From the NCBI RefSeq assembly GCF_016804325.1, contig NZ_CP043627.1, positions 486,001 to 550,000 on the forward strand: a stretch of DNA of 64,000 nt, read 5' to 3'. The notes under the pieces were generated by a model. The model was not told the origin of the DNA and made no database searches. It worked only from the letters and a program-made list of their open reading frames with translations. Every line of letters starts with the position of its first letter. The first letter of the stretch is position 1. Origin of the DNA: Methylobacterium aquaticum (lineage in GTDB: Bacteria; Pseudomonadota; Alphaproteobacteria; Rhizobiales; Beijerinckiaceae). The translations under genes and the position numbers were made by a program. Shown here in pieces: positions 37,588 through 45,438 of the stretch.

Positions 37588-38186
37588 CGCCGCTCGGCCG
37601 CTTCATCCTCGCCACCCTGTGCGGCCTCGTGCTGGCCGGACTCGTCCATCTCGCGACGGTGCTGGCGATCCCCTATCTCGCCGCCGGCGACGCCCTGGCG
37701 CGCTCGCGGGCGACGCTCGCCAACGACACCTCGGTGCTGGTCCACGCCGCCGCGGTCGGGGGCCCGCCGGATTCGGCCTCGGCACAGACGCCGCCGGCCG
37801 AGGGCTGGCTGCCGCCACAGGATCCGGCGGTGGCGGTCGGCGTCTGCGCCTACGACCTCGACGACGGCCCGGTACGGATCACCGCCGAGACCGGCCCGCT
37901 GCTCGAGACGATCGCGCTCCACGGGCGCAACGGCGCCTACTACGCCATCACCGACCAGGCGGCCGTGCGCGGCACGGTCGAGCTCGTGATCATGACCCGG
38001 CGCCAGTTCGACGAGGCGCTGGCCAGCGCCGACGAGGACGAGCGCAACCGCGACATGCGCATCGTCGCCCCGAGCCGGCAGGGTTTCGTCAGCGTGCGCG
38101 TGCTCGCCGCCCTGCCGAGCCAGCAGGCCCAGGCCAACGAGGCCGCCCGCTCCGTCTCCTGCACCATCGACGGGCCGGACGAGTGA
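37584..38186 (+). CDS. DUF1254-family membrane-anchored protein
   Basis: 200 residues from GTG 37584, translationally coupled to the DUF1214 gene (4-bp overlap). An N-terminal membrane helix (FILATLCGLVLAGLVHLATV) is followed by an extracytoplasmic domain with AVGVCAYDLDDGPVRITAET and AYYAITDQAAVRGTVELVIM, matching the short DUF1254 proteins that accompany DUF1214. The stop codon lies inside a perfect 56-bp palindrome (38176-38231), so the last codons form the left arm of a strong hairpin in the mRNA, which may stabilise or end the transcript. Confidence 0.8.
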   Translation: MTPLGRFILATLCGLVLAGLVHLATVLAIPYLAAGDALARSRATLANDTSVLVHAAAVGGPPDSASAQTPPAEGWLPPQDPAVAVGVCAYDLDDGPVRITAETGPLLETIALHGRNGAYYAITDQAAVRGTVELVIMTRRQFDEALASADEDERNRDMRIVAPSRQGFVSVRVLAALPSQQAQANEAARSVSCTIDGPDE

Positions 38187-38231
38187 TACGAAGTCCGGAC
38201 GATCACGTCCGGACTTCGTATCACTCGTCCG
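38176..38231. repeat. Perfect 56-bp palindrome spanning a stop codon
   Basis: Two 26-bp arms (38176-38201 and 38206-38231) are exact reverse complements around the loop ATCA. The left arm includes the last sense codons and the TGA of the DUF1254 gene; the right arm begins CGTCCGGACTTC. It is much longer and more perfect than a normal intrinsic terminator. Confidence 0.9.
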
Positions 38232-38235
38232 CGCG

Positions 38236-38305
38236 GTGAAGCCGTAGGCTTCACACGTTTGAGCGAAGCCGATTTCCGCATCGCGACGCGATCGGTCGGA
38301 AATCG
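38236..38305. repeat. Two further hairpins in the convergent gap
   Basis: GTGAAGCC-GTA-GGCTTCAC (38236-38254) and CGATTTCCG...CGGAAATCG (38270-38305), the latter enclosing ATCGCG-A-CGCGAT. Together with the 56-bp palindrome they fill the gap between convergent genes and may act as a bidirectional terminator or REP cluster. Confidence 0.7.
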
Positions 38306-38314
38306 TACGACCCC

Positions 38315-39094
38315 TCAGCCCTTGCGCACCAGCACCGCCGGGCCGGGCTCCGGCGGCACCAGGCCGCAGCGGGCCTCGGCATCCGGCGGCAGCAGCGGAT
38401 CGAGCAGGTGCCGGCGCGAGTCCAGGAAGGCGAGGGAGCGCTCGGTCGCGATCGCCTCCTCCTCGGGGGCGGCCACCAGCAGGTGCTCGAGGGCGTAGCG
38501 GTACGAGGCGGAGCGCGCCCCGGTCTCCAGGCGCACCCAGGCGATGAGGCAGCGGTTCTCGGCCACCCGCATCGCGGCGCTGCGCACGTCGCGGTCGTCG
38601 AGGGTGGTGATGAAGGGCAGGCTCTGCAGCCGCGTCAGGTCGGCCCGCACCACCCGCGCCGCCGTCTCGGCGAAGGCCGGGATCAGGCGCCCATCGGCCA
38701 CGAGGTCGTCGGAGAGGCGCCGGTAGCGCGAGATCGCCGAGCGGAAGGGCACCCCGGTGATCGCCTCGTAATAGGCCGCCGGGTCGGAGAGCCGCCAGCT
38801 CGCCGGGAGCACCCGGGCGCGGGTGAGGTTGTCGAGGGCGGCGTCGAACAGGCTGCGCTCGCGCGCCGGCATCAGGAAGCGCCAGGCGCGGTCGCGCAGC
38901 GTGCGCTCGTCCTCCGTGAAGGGAAACAGCGAGGCCGGCTCGCCGCGCTCATGCGCCGCGACGGTGCCGGCGGCATCGATCAGGCTGTTCCAGGCGGTGG
39001 GCGCCGGGCGGCCGAAATCGCCCTGCTGGGCGCAGGCCGCCAGCAGCGGCACGACGAGGAGGGCCCGGGCGAGCGGGCGAGCGCGGTGCGGCAT
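38315..39094 (-). CDS. Putative lipoprotein, conserved hypothetical
   Basis: 259 residues from ATG 39094. The lipoprotein signal is clear: a basic start, a hydrophobic core ALLVVPLLAAC with the lipobox LAAC and the cysteine near residue 20, so the protein should be anchored in the inner or outer membrane. The mature part is Ala/Arg/Leu-rich and helical (ERTLRDRAWRFLMPARERSL; AAYYEAITGVPFRSAISRYR). I recognise it only as a type of conserved Rhizobiales hypothetical. A 68-residue gene ends 16 bp upstream on the same strand and is probably cotranscribed. Confidence 0.82.
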   Translation of the reverse strand: MPHRARPLARALLVVPLLAACAQQGDFGRPAPTAWNSLIDAAGTVAAHERGEPASLFPFTEDERTLRDRAWRFLMPARERSLFDAALDNLTRARVLPASWRLSDPAAYYEAITGVPFRSAISRYRRLSDDLVADGRLIPAFAETAARVVRADLTRLQSLPFITTLDDRDVRSAAMRVAENRCLIAWVRLETGARSASYRYALEHLLVAAPEEEAIATERSLAFLDSRRHLLDPLLPPDAEARCGLVPPEPGPAVLVRKG

Positions 39095-39110
39095 CGGACG
39101 GCGCCGAGGC

Positions 39111-39317
39111 TCAACGCCGGCAGCGCCGCTCGGGCGCGGGGCGGCCGGGCTCGGCGGGATCGGGCAGCCTCTCATAGCGCACTCCCGTGAACAGCAGGAT
39201 CGTGCCGCGGACCGGGGCCGCGGACGGGACGTCGGTCGAGGCGCCGGCGAGGGGGCGCGGGCGCGCGACCGGGAACGGGATGACGTCCGCCGAGGGACGC
39301 CGCTTCAGGCCGACCAT
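39111..39317 (-). CDS. Small conserved hypothetical protein
   Basis: 68 residues from ATG 39317 with GGGAG upstream. It has the sequence MVGLKRRPSADVIPFPVARP at the start and ILLFTGVRYERLPD near the end. This short pattern (a strand ending in GVRYER) is familiar in small Rhizobiales proteins without a known function. It has no signal peptide or membrane helix. It lies 16 bp before the lipoprotein gene, which suggests a two-gene transcript. Confidence 0.62.
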   Translation of the reverse strand: MVGLKRRPSADVIPFPVARPRPLAGASTDVPSAAPVRGTILLFTGVRYERLPDPAEPGRPAPERRCRR

Positions 39318-39622
39318 GTGTGCTCTCCCGCCTCCGCCCATGTCCCGCTCCGCGCAAGTCCCTCCGGCATGTCCCCCGGGACCGCCGCCCATCGCGACCT
39401 CATGCGCGGACGAAACCACGCGCATGGTTAATGGACTGTTTCCAGCGGTGCCCCGCCGAGGCGCCGGGCGGCCGGCGGCGTAAACCATCGGTGACCCAGG
39501 AGGCATTCTATCCCCGTTGTCCCCAGGCCGGAGCCCGGCCGCTGCCCGCAGCCTTAAGCGTCGCTTTACGCAGTCCCCCGCATTCTCGGGTTCGCTTTCA
39601 TGTCCTGCGTATCCGATCGCCC

Positions 39623-40735
39623 ATGGCCCGCTCCGCCGCCGACGCTCCGCCGGACCTGTCCGGCCTCCTCGACCTCGCGCGAGACCGGAGTCTCGACATG
39701 AAACCGGTCCTGCTGCGGGTGCAGACGGACCTGTTTCGGGCCGCCCCCGTGCGGGACGTCGCGACGATCCGGGCCTTCGAGTCCCTCGCCTGCGGGCTGA
39801 TCCCGACGGTGGATTCCGCCACCGCCGAGATCGTGGCCCAGAAGCTGGCGCCGCTGGCCGACACGCCGCAGAGCGTGCTGACGCTGCTCGCCGTCCATGG
39901 CGGCGGCGCCCGCGACGCGGTGCTGGCACTCGCCCCGGTCCTGTCGACCACCCTGCTCGACGCCGCCGGCAACGGACCGGAACTCGACGCGGTGATCGCG
40001 CTGCGCCACGACCTCGGCCGGGCCCTCGTTGACGATCTGAGCCAGCGCGACGAGCCGGATGTCGACCTCGCCCTCGCCCGCAACAAGACGGCGCCGCTCG
40101 CCGGGGCCGCCCTGGAGCGGCTGGTGGAGCGGGCGCGCCGGCGGCCGGAACTGGCCGCCCCTCTGGTCGCCCGCGACGACCTCCCGGCAGGCGAGCTCGC
40201 GCCGCTCTACCTCCAGGCGAGCCCGGAGCGCCGCGCGGCGATCCGCGACGCCGTCGCCGCCCGCGCGGCGCTGCGGCCCCAGGGGCGCGCCGGCATGCGC
40301 GCCGCGGGCGCCGCGCTCACCGCCTTCGCCGCCCGCGGCGAGCCGGAACGGTTCGAGGCGGCCCTGGGCGAGGCGCTCGGCATGCCGGGGGTGAGCTTCC
40401 GCGCCACCGAGCCGGAGCGGCGCGACCTCCTGGCCCTGGCGCTCCGCGCCGCCGACCTCGCCGAGGAGGAGGCGGTGTTCATCTTCCTGCGCCTCGATCC
40501 CTCGATCGCCCGCTCGGTCGAGGCGGTGTTCGGCCTCACCGAGCTGTTCCGCGCCATGGACGCCGCCACCGCCCGCGACCTCGTCGCCTCGATCCTCGGC
40601 GGGGAGCCGAGCGCCCGCATCGCGGCCCCCGACCAGCACCGCCCGGCCCACGGCCCGGCCTCGCCGCGCCTGCGCCCGGCCGCCGCGCCGGCCTCGCGCC
40701 CGAGCCTGCCGGAGCGGACCCGCCAGGCGCGCTGA
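39623..40735 (+). CDS. DUF2336 domain-containing protein
   Basis: 370 residues from ATG 39623. It is all-helical, with HEAT-like Ala/Leu/Arg repeats, and fits DUF2336: FESLACGLIPTVDSATAEIV, LALARNKTAPLAGAALERLV, and DLLALALRAADLAEEEAVFI. The C-terminal 45 residues are Pro/Arg-rich and probably disordered. DUF2336 proteins are typical of alphaproteobacteria; some sit in signalling or cell-envelope contexts but the role is unknown. It is divergent from the small hypothetical at 39317 and is followed by a palindromic repeat, then the E2 gene. Confidence 0.78.
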   Translation: MARSAADAPPDLSGLLDLARDRSLDMKPVLLRVQTDLFRAAPVRDVATIRAFESLACGLIPTVDSATAEIVAQKLAPLADTPQSVLTLLAVHGGGARDAVLALAPVLSTTLLDAAGNGPELDAVIALRHDLGRALVDDLSQRDEPDVDLALARNKTAPLAGAALERLVERARRRPELAAPLVARDDLPAGELAPLYLQASPERRAAIRDAVAARAALRPQGRAGMRAAGAALTAFAARGEPERFEAALGEALGMPGVSFRATEPERRDLLALALRAADLAEEEAVFIFLRLDPSIARSVEAVFGLTELFRAMDAATARDLVASILGGEPSARIAAPDQHRPAHGPASPRLRPAAAPASRPSLPERTRQAR

Positions 40736-40744
40736 GACGGGGCG

Positions 40745-40894
40745 CGTCGAGGGGCAGGCGCGGCGGTTGCCCCTCGATCGTGAGATCGGATCGGCAGATG
40801 GCGCCGGAGGGGCTACCGGTTCGGCGCCGAGTCTCTGCCACGAAACAGGACCCTGCGCGGGCGAAGCGCTGGCTTGCCAGCGCAAGTCTGCTTA
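40745..40894 (-). repeat. Palindromic dispersed element, copy 2 (inverted)
   Basis: Read on the minus strand from 40894 this begins AGCAGACTTGCG and has the hairpin GCGCTGGC-AA-GCCAGCGC (40866-40883), then GGCAGA...ATCTGCC and finally a GAGGGGCA...TGCCCCTC stem. It aligns without gaps to the element at 21770-21910 for about 115 bases. In the first stem a T-A pair of copy 1 is a C-G pair here, so the stem is kept while the sequence changes. It fills the gap between DUF2336 and E2. Confidence 0.72.
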
Positions 40895-40973
40895 GAGGTG
40901 GCGGTCCGAACGCTGCGCCGCCTTCGAGCCGGACGCGCGACGGAACAACGAGAAACGGTCTCGGGAGAGCCTC

Positions 40974-42265
40974 GTGAGTGCCAGCCTGCCGGTCGCCCTG
41001 CCCGATATCGGCGACTTCAAGGATGTCCCGGTGGTCGAGATCCTGGTCAAGCCGGGCGACCGGATCGCCGTCGACGACCTGCTGATCAGCATCGAATCCG
41101 ACAAGGCCACCATGGAGGTTCCCTCGCCGGTGGCGGGCGTGGTGGCCGAGATCCTGGTGGCGCCGGGCACGCGGGTGTCGACAGGCACGCCGATCCTGAC
41201 GGTCGACACGTCGGGCGAGGCCGCCGTGCCGGCGGCGGCGCCCCGGGCGGCTCCCGCTCCCGAGGCCGCTCCGGCGGCGGCGCTGCCCGCACCTGCGCCT
41301 GACGTTTCTTCCTCGTCCGACGCCCACGCCACGCCCTCCGTGCGCGCTTATGCCCGCGAACTCGGCGTCGACCTCGCCGGGATCCCGGGCACCGGCCCGC
41401 AGGGGCGGATCCTGCGCGAGGACGTGCTGGCCTTCGTCCGCGGCCAGATGGCGGCCCCCTCCCGCTCCCCCGCCCCGCCCCCGCCCCCGCGGCGACCCCG
41501 GCGGCCGCGCCCGCCCCGGCCTCCGGGATCGGCGCCGGCCTGCCGCCCTGGCCGCAGGTCGATCACGTCAAGTTCGGCCCGGTGCGGCGCGAGGCGTTGT
41601 CGCGCATCCAGCAGATCTCCGGCCAGGCGCTCACCCGCAACTGGCTGACGATCCCGCACGTCACCAATTTCGACCATGCCGACGTCACCGAGACCGAGGC
41701 GCTGCGGCGCGAACTGAACGGCGCCGCCCGGCCGGGGGCCCACAAGGTCACCATGGTGGCGATCCTGATCAAGGCGGCCGCCGCCGCGCTCCGGGCCCAT
41801 CCGCGCTTCAACGCGGCCCTCGACGGCGACGGCCTGATCCTGAAGGACACCGTCCATGTCGGCTTCGCGGTCGACACGCCGCGGGGCCTGCTGGTGCCGG
41901 TGGTGCGCGACTGCGACCGCAAGGGCCTCGTGGAGATCGCCCAGGAGATGGGGGAGCTCGCCGAGCAGGCCCGCTCCGGCACCCTGCCGCCTTCGGCCAT
42001 GCAGGGCGGCGGCTTCTCGGTGTCCTCGCTCGGCGGCATCGGCGGGGACGGCTTCACGCCGATCATCAATGCGCCCGAGGTGGCGATCCTGGGTGCCGCG
42101 CGCTCGCGCATCGAGCCGGTCTGGGACGGCGCCGCCTTCCAGCCGCGGCTGATCCTGCCGCTCAGCCTGTCCTGGGACCACCGGGCGGTGGACGGCGCCG
42201 CGGCGGCCCGCTTCCTCTCCCATCTCGCCGCCGTGCTCACCGACCTGCGCCGGGGCGCCCTGTGA
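40974..42265 (+). CDS. 2-oxoacid dehydrogenase E2 (dihydrolipoamide acyltransferase), frameshifted
   Basis: From GTG 40974 (GGGAGAG upstream) the protein has a lipoyl domain with its lysine in SIESDKATMEVPSP (about residue 43) and an E1/E3-binding domain (SVRAYARELGVDLAGIPGTG). It then runs into a C-rich Ala/Pro linker, where the frame is lost near 41473-41476; adding one C restores it. The second half, starting SGIGAGLPPWPQVDHVKFGP, is the acyltransferase domain with the catalytic SWDHRAVDG near the end. The lipoyl sequence resembles E2 of pyruvate dehydrogenase. It would pass acyl groups to CoA in the cytosol. No E1 or E3 gene is adjacent. The frameshift is most likely a sequencing error. 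Confidence 0.88.
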
Positions 42266-42691
42266 TCCGGGGAGCCGTGCCGGGATGCGGGCCCGTGAGG
42301 CGGGGCATGCCCGCCTGAAGGCGTGACCGAGGCGACGCCCCGCGGGCAGGACCGATACCGGCGGTCGTCGATGACGACCGCCGCTTCCGTTCTCGCATCT
42401 TCGCCGAGCCCGAGGCCTCGAACATCGGGGCTCGGTGACGAACGTCCCGGGCCGCTTGCGTCGCAGTCTCGGTCCGTCGGCATGAGCCATAGCCCGTGGG
42501 GAGGAAAGAACCCGTGCCTCTTCGTTTCCCGGGCAGACGCGGGAAGGCTCGGGTGCGAGCCTTGGAAGCGTCAGCGCGGCTCCACCGCCCCGCTCCCGCC
42601 GCAATGCGGCAGGACCAGTGCGCCACCGGGGGCGCGACGCGCTTCACCATCGCTTCACCACGAGGGGCGAGCGTCGCCGAAGGACATCGTC
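42266..42691. other. 426-bp intergenic region with a decayed repeat copy
   Basis: No gene is supported. From 42355 a 44-base stretch aligns without gaps to the start of the 125-bp element at 49577 (about 33 of 44 bases equal by eye, including TTCCGTTCTCG), and similarity fades after about 42420. The promoter of the DUF1007/NicO pair should lie in the last 100 bases. Confidence 0.5.
42355..42420 (+). repeat. Decayed third copy of the dispersed ~125-bp element
   Basis: Starts ATACC, keeps CGGTCGT, CGACC and TTCCGTTCTCG at the same spacing as the copies at 14409 and 49577, then a degenerate CAAGCC/GGCTTG-like stem region. The right end is not recognisable. Confidence 0.5.
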
Positions 42692-43336
42692 ATGCTGCGC
42701 CCCTCCCGTCTTCTCGCCGGCCTCCTGCCCGCGGCCCTCGCCGCGGCGACGCCGGCGCTCGCCCATCCGCATGTCTGGATCACCACCCGGGCCGAGCTCG
42801 ATTACGGGCCGGACGGGGCGTTGCGGGCGGTGCGGCACGCCTGGACCTTCGATCCGACCTATTCCGCCTTCGCGATCCAGGGCCTCGGCCAGTCGCCGAC
42901 CGGGCCGATCAACCCGGCGGCACTCGCGGCGCTCGCGCGCGACAACGCCGAGAACCTCGCCGAGCAGGGCTACTTCACGCTGCTGAAGATCAACGGCCGC
43001 AAGCAGGATCTCGGCACGGCCGCCGATCCGGCGATGACCTTCGCGGATGGGCAGCTCACCTTGCGCTTCACCGTGCCGCTCAAGGCGCCTCTGGCCGGCA
43101 CCGCCTCGCTCGAGGTCTACGACCCGACCTATTTCGTCGCCTTCGGCCTCGCCGAGGGCGACGACGTCGCGGTGCTCAAGGGTGCCCCGGCCACCTGCCG
43201 GGTCACCGCCCACCGGCCGAAGAATGCGGCGCCGGCGCCCGCCGCCACCGGCATGTCGGAGGCGTTCTTCGAGGCGATGACCGCCGCCTCGACCTACGGG
43301 GTTCAATTCGCCAACCGGATCGTCGTCGCATGCTGA
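42692..43336 (+). CDS. DUF1007 family periplasmic protein
   Basis: 214 residues from ATG 42692 with AAGGA upstream. A signal peptide (LLAGLLPAALAAATPALA) precedes the DUF1007 start HPHVWITTRAELDYGPDGAL, then RHAWTFDPTYSAFAIQGL and GYFTLLKINGRKQDLG; LEVYDPTYFVAFGLAEGDDV is also typical. DUF1007 proteins are usually coded beside NicO-type nickel/cobalt transporters, as here: its stop overlaps the next start by 7 bp. It is likely the periplasmic partner of that metal exporter, possibly binding the ion through the HPH motif. Confidence 0.92.
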   Translation: MLRPSRLLAGLLPAALAAATPALAHPHVWITTRAELDYGPDGALRAVRHAWTFDPTYSAFAIQGLGQSPTGPINPAALAALARDNAENLAEQGYFTLLKINGRKQDLGTAADPAMTFADGQLTLRFTVPLKAPLAGTASLEVYDPTYFVAFGLAEGDDVAVLKGAPATCRVTAHRPKNAAPAPAATGMSEAFFEAMTAASTYGVQFANRIVVAC

Positions 43337-44334
43337 CCGCGCTCAGCTTCACCCCTCCGTCCCGCACCCTGCAGCGCCTGGGCCTCGCCGCCCTCGCGGT
43401 GCTGGCGGCGGCCGCCCTCCTGGCGGCCCTCCTCGGAATCCTGGCACCGGGCTTCCGGGCGCCGCCGCGCTCGCCCTTCGGCATCGGCTTTCGCGAGGCG
43501 GCGCCCACCGGCGCCACCAGCCTCGGGGCCTGGCTGCTCGCCATGCAGGCGGGCTTCTCCCGGGCGCTCCAGGCGGCGGTGTCGGCGGTGAAGGCCGGGC
43601 GCGACGGCACCCTGACCCTCGTCGGGCTCGGCTTCGCCTACGGCGTGCTGCACGCCGCCGGGCCCGGCCACGGCAAGGCGGTGATCGCCGGCTACCTGAT
43701 GGCCGGCGAGCGGGCCCTGAAGCGCGGCTTCGCCCTGAGCCTGCTCGCGGCCCTGCTCCAGGCCTTGGTCGCCCTGGCCCTGGTCGGCGGCGGCGCGGTC
43801 CTGCTGCGGATGACGGCGTCCGGCCTCAACCAGGCCGGAACGATGATCGAGACCGCGAGCTTCGCCTGCGTGGCGCTCCTCGGGGCGGCGGTGACCTGGC
43901 GCAAGGCCGGGCAGCTCGCCCGACTGCTCAACCGCGAGGCGGGGCCGGCCTGCGGACCCGATTGCGGCCATGCGGGCCTCGCCGACGGGGCCAAGGTGGA
44001 GCGCCTGACCACCTGGCGCGAGCAGGCCGGCGTGGTCTTCGCCGCCGGCACGCGGCCTTGCGCCGGGGCGGTGCTGGTGCTGGTCTTCGCCCTGTCGCAG
44101 GGCATCCTGTGGGCGGGGGTGGCCGCCACCCTGGCGATGGCGCTCGGCACCGCGATCACCACCGGGGTTCTGGCGGCACTCGCGGTCTTCGCCAAGGCGC
44201 TGGCGCTCAGGCTCGCGGGCGGCCGCGGCCAGGGCGGGGCGATCGCGGTCGGCGTCCTCGAATTATGGGCCGCCGCCTTCGTGCTGGTGCTGGGCGCCGG
44301 GCTGCTGTCCGGCTGGGCCGCGAGCGCTTTCTAG
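43330..44334 (+). CDS. Nickel/cobalt exporter, NicO/RcnA family
   Basis: 334 residues from ATG 43330, overlapping the DUF1007 gene. It has six or seven membrane helices and the NicO signature YGVLHAAGPGHGKAVIAGYL, where the histidines are thought to handle the ion. A His/Cys-containing loop (GPACGPDCGHAG) and the second conserved motif AAGTRPCAGAVLVLVFAL follow. The family exports or imports Ni2+ or Co2+ across the inner membrane; RcnA-like members export. No RcnR-type regulator is adjacent. Confidence 0.93.
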   Translation: MLTALSFTPPSRTLQRLGLAALAVLAAAALLAALLGILAPGFRAPPRSPFGIGFREAAPTGATSLGAWLLAMQAGFSRALQAAVSAVKAGRDGTLTLVGLGFAYGVLHAAGPGHGKAVIAGYLMAGERALKRGFALSLLAALLQALVALALVGGGAVLLRMTASGLNQAGTMIETASFACVALLGAAVTWRKAGQLARLLNREAGPACGPDCGHAGLADGAKVERLTTWREQAGVVFAAGTRPCAGAVLVLVFALSQGILWAGVAATLAMALGTAITTGVLAALAVFAKALALRLAGGRGQGGAIAVGVLELWAAAFVLVLGAGLLSGWAASAF

Positions 44335-44362
44335 GCCGAGCTTAAGCCGAGGCTTTTCTGAC

Positions 44363-45250
44363 TCAGGCGACCGCCGCGACCCGCGCGCGGCGCCGCCGCG
44401 GGCTCGCCGCAGCGGCGACGGAGGCGAAGCTGATCTCCTGGCGCTCGCGGGCCACGAAGGCGCCGGGCATCTCGGCCTGCATCTGCACCTCCAGCTCGCG
44501 CAGCAGCGCGTCGGTGTGCTGGGGATAGAGATGTACGATGCCGAGGCGCCCGACATTGCCGGCCCGGCACAGTTCCACGCCCTTCTGCCAGGTCGAGTGG
44601 CCCCAGCCGCGGCAGGCCGGGTACTCCCCTTGCGTGAACATGCCGTCATAGACCACGAGGTCCGCGCCGCGCACGAAGTCCAGCAGCGCCGGATCGGGCC
44701 AGGGCTCGGAATGTTCGAGGTCGCTGATGTAGCAGGCGGTGCGGCCGCCATGGCGGAAGCGGTAGCCGGTGGCGCCCTGGGGATGCTCGAGCAGGATGGT
44801 GTCGACCACCGCGCCGTCCGGGAAGGTCAGGCTCTCGCCGGCCCGGAACCCGTGATGGACGAAGCGGGCGGGGAACATGTCGAGGGTGATCGGGAAGAGC
44901 GGCGGCGAGAACAGCCGGTCGAGGGGCTCGGCGGCGCTCGCCCCGTCGAGGTTGCCGCACCAGGTGTGGATCTCGCAGGCCGGGTTGAGCACCGCCGGCT
45001 TCATGAACGGCAGGCCGCCGACATGGTCGAGGTGGAGGTGGCTCAGCAGCAGGTCGATCCGCTGGGGCAGCCGGTCGCGATGATGGACGCCGAAGGCGTT
45101 GATGCCGGTGCCGGCATCGATCACGAACAGCCGCTCGCCGCAGCGGACTTCCACGCAGGGGGTGTGCCCGCCGAATTCCACGAATTCCGGACCGGAGGCG
45201 CAGGTCGACCCCCTGACGCCCCAGAACCGGAGCGTCAGGCCGGCTTCCAT
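44363..45250 (-). CDS. MBL-fold metallo-hydrolase
   Basis: 295 residues from ATG 45250 (GAGGGG upstream); an ATG at 45271 lacks a ribosome site. It starts LTLRFWGVRGSTCASGPEFV, the usual opening of a bacterial group of metallo-beta-lactamase-fold phosphodiesterase-like proteins, and has the metal motif LLSHLHLDHVGGLPF (HxHxDH). Further ligands are likely the histidine in ILLEHPQGATGYRF, the aspartate in CYISDLEHSEP and the histidine in GWGHSTW. The substrate is not known; relatives include cyclic nucleotide phosphodiesterase-like and RNase Z-like enzymes. The 30 C-terminal residues are Arg/Ala-rich. Confidence 0.9.
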   Translation of the reverse strand: MEAGLTLRFWGVRGSTCASGPEFVEFGGHTPCVEVRCGERLFVIDAGTGINAFGVHHRDRLPQRIDLLLSHLHLDHVGGLPFMKPAVLNPACEIHTWCGNLDGASAAEPLDRLFSPPLFPITLDMFPARFVHHGFRAGESLTFPDGAVVDTILLEHPQGATGYRFRHGGRTACYISDLEHSEPWPDPALLDFVRGADLVVYDGMFTQGEYPACRGWGHSTWQKGVELCRAGNVGRLGIVHLYPQHTDALLRELEVQMQAEMPGAFVARERQEISFASVAAAASPRRRRARVAAVA

Positions 45251-45438
45251 GAGAGGACCCCTCGTTGTCATGCCGGCGACCGTGATGGGGTGAGTGGGGG
45301 TTGGATGTGCGATGACGCACATGGCGGATGCTCCGGCCGGTCGGCCCGGCAAGACACGATGATGGGCTGTGCACGAGAGATGTGCGTCACGAACGATGAG
45401 CACAAGACGAAGGTTCCCCCGGACGGCCTAATCTGTCG

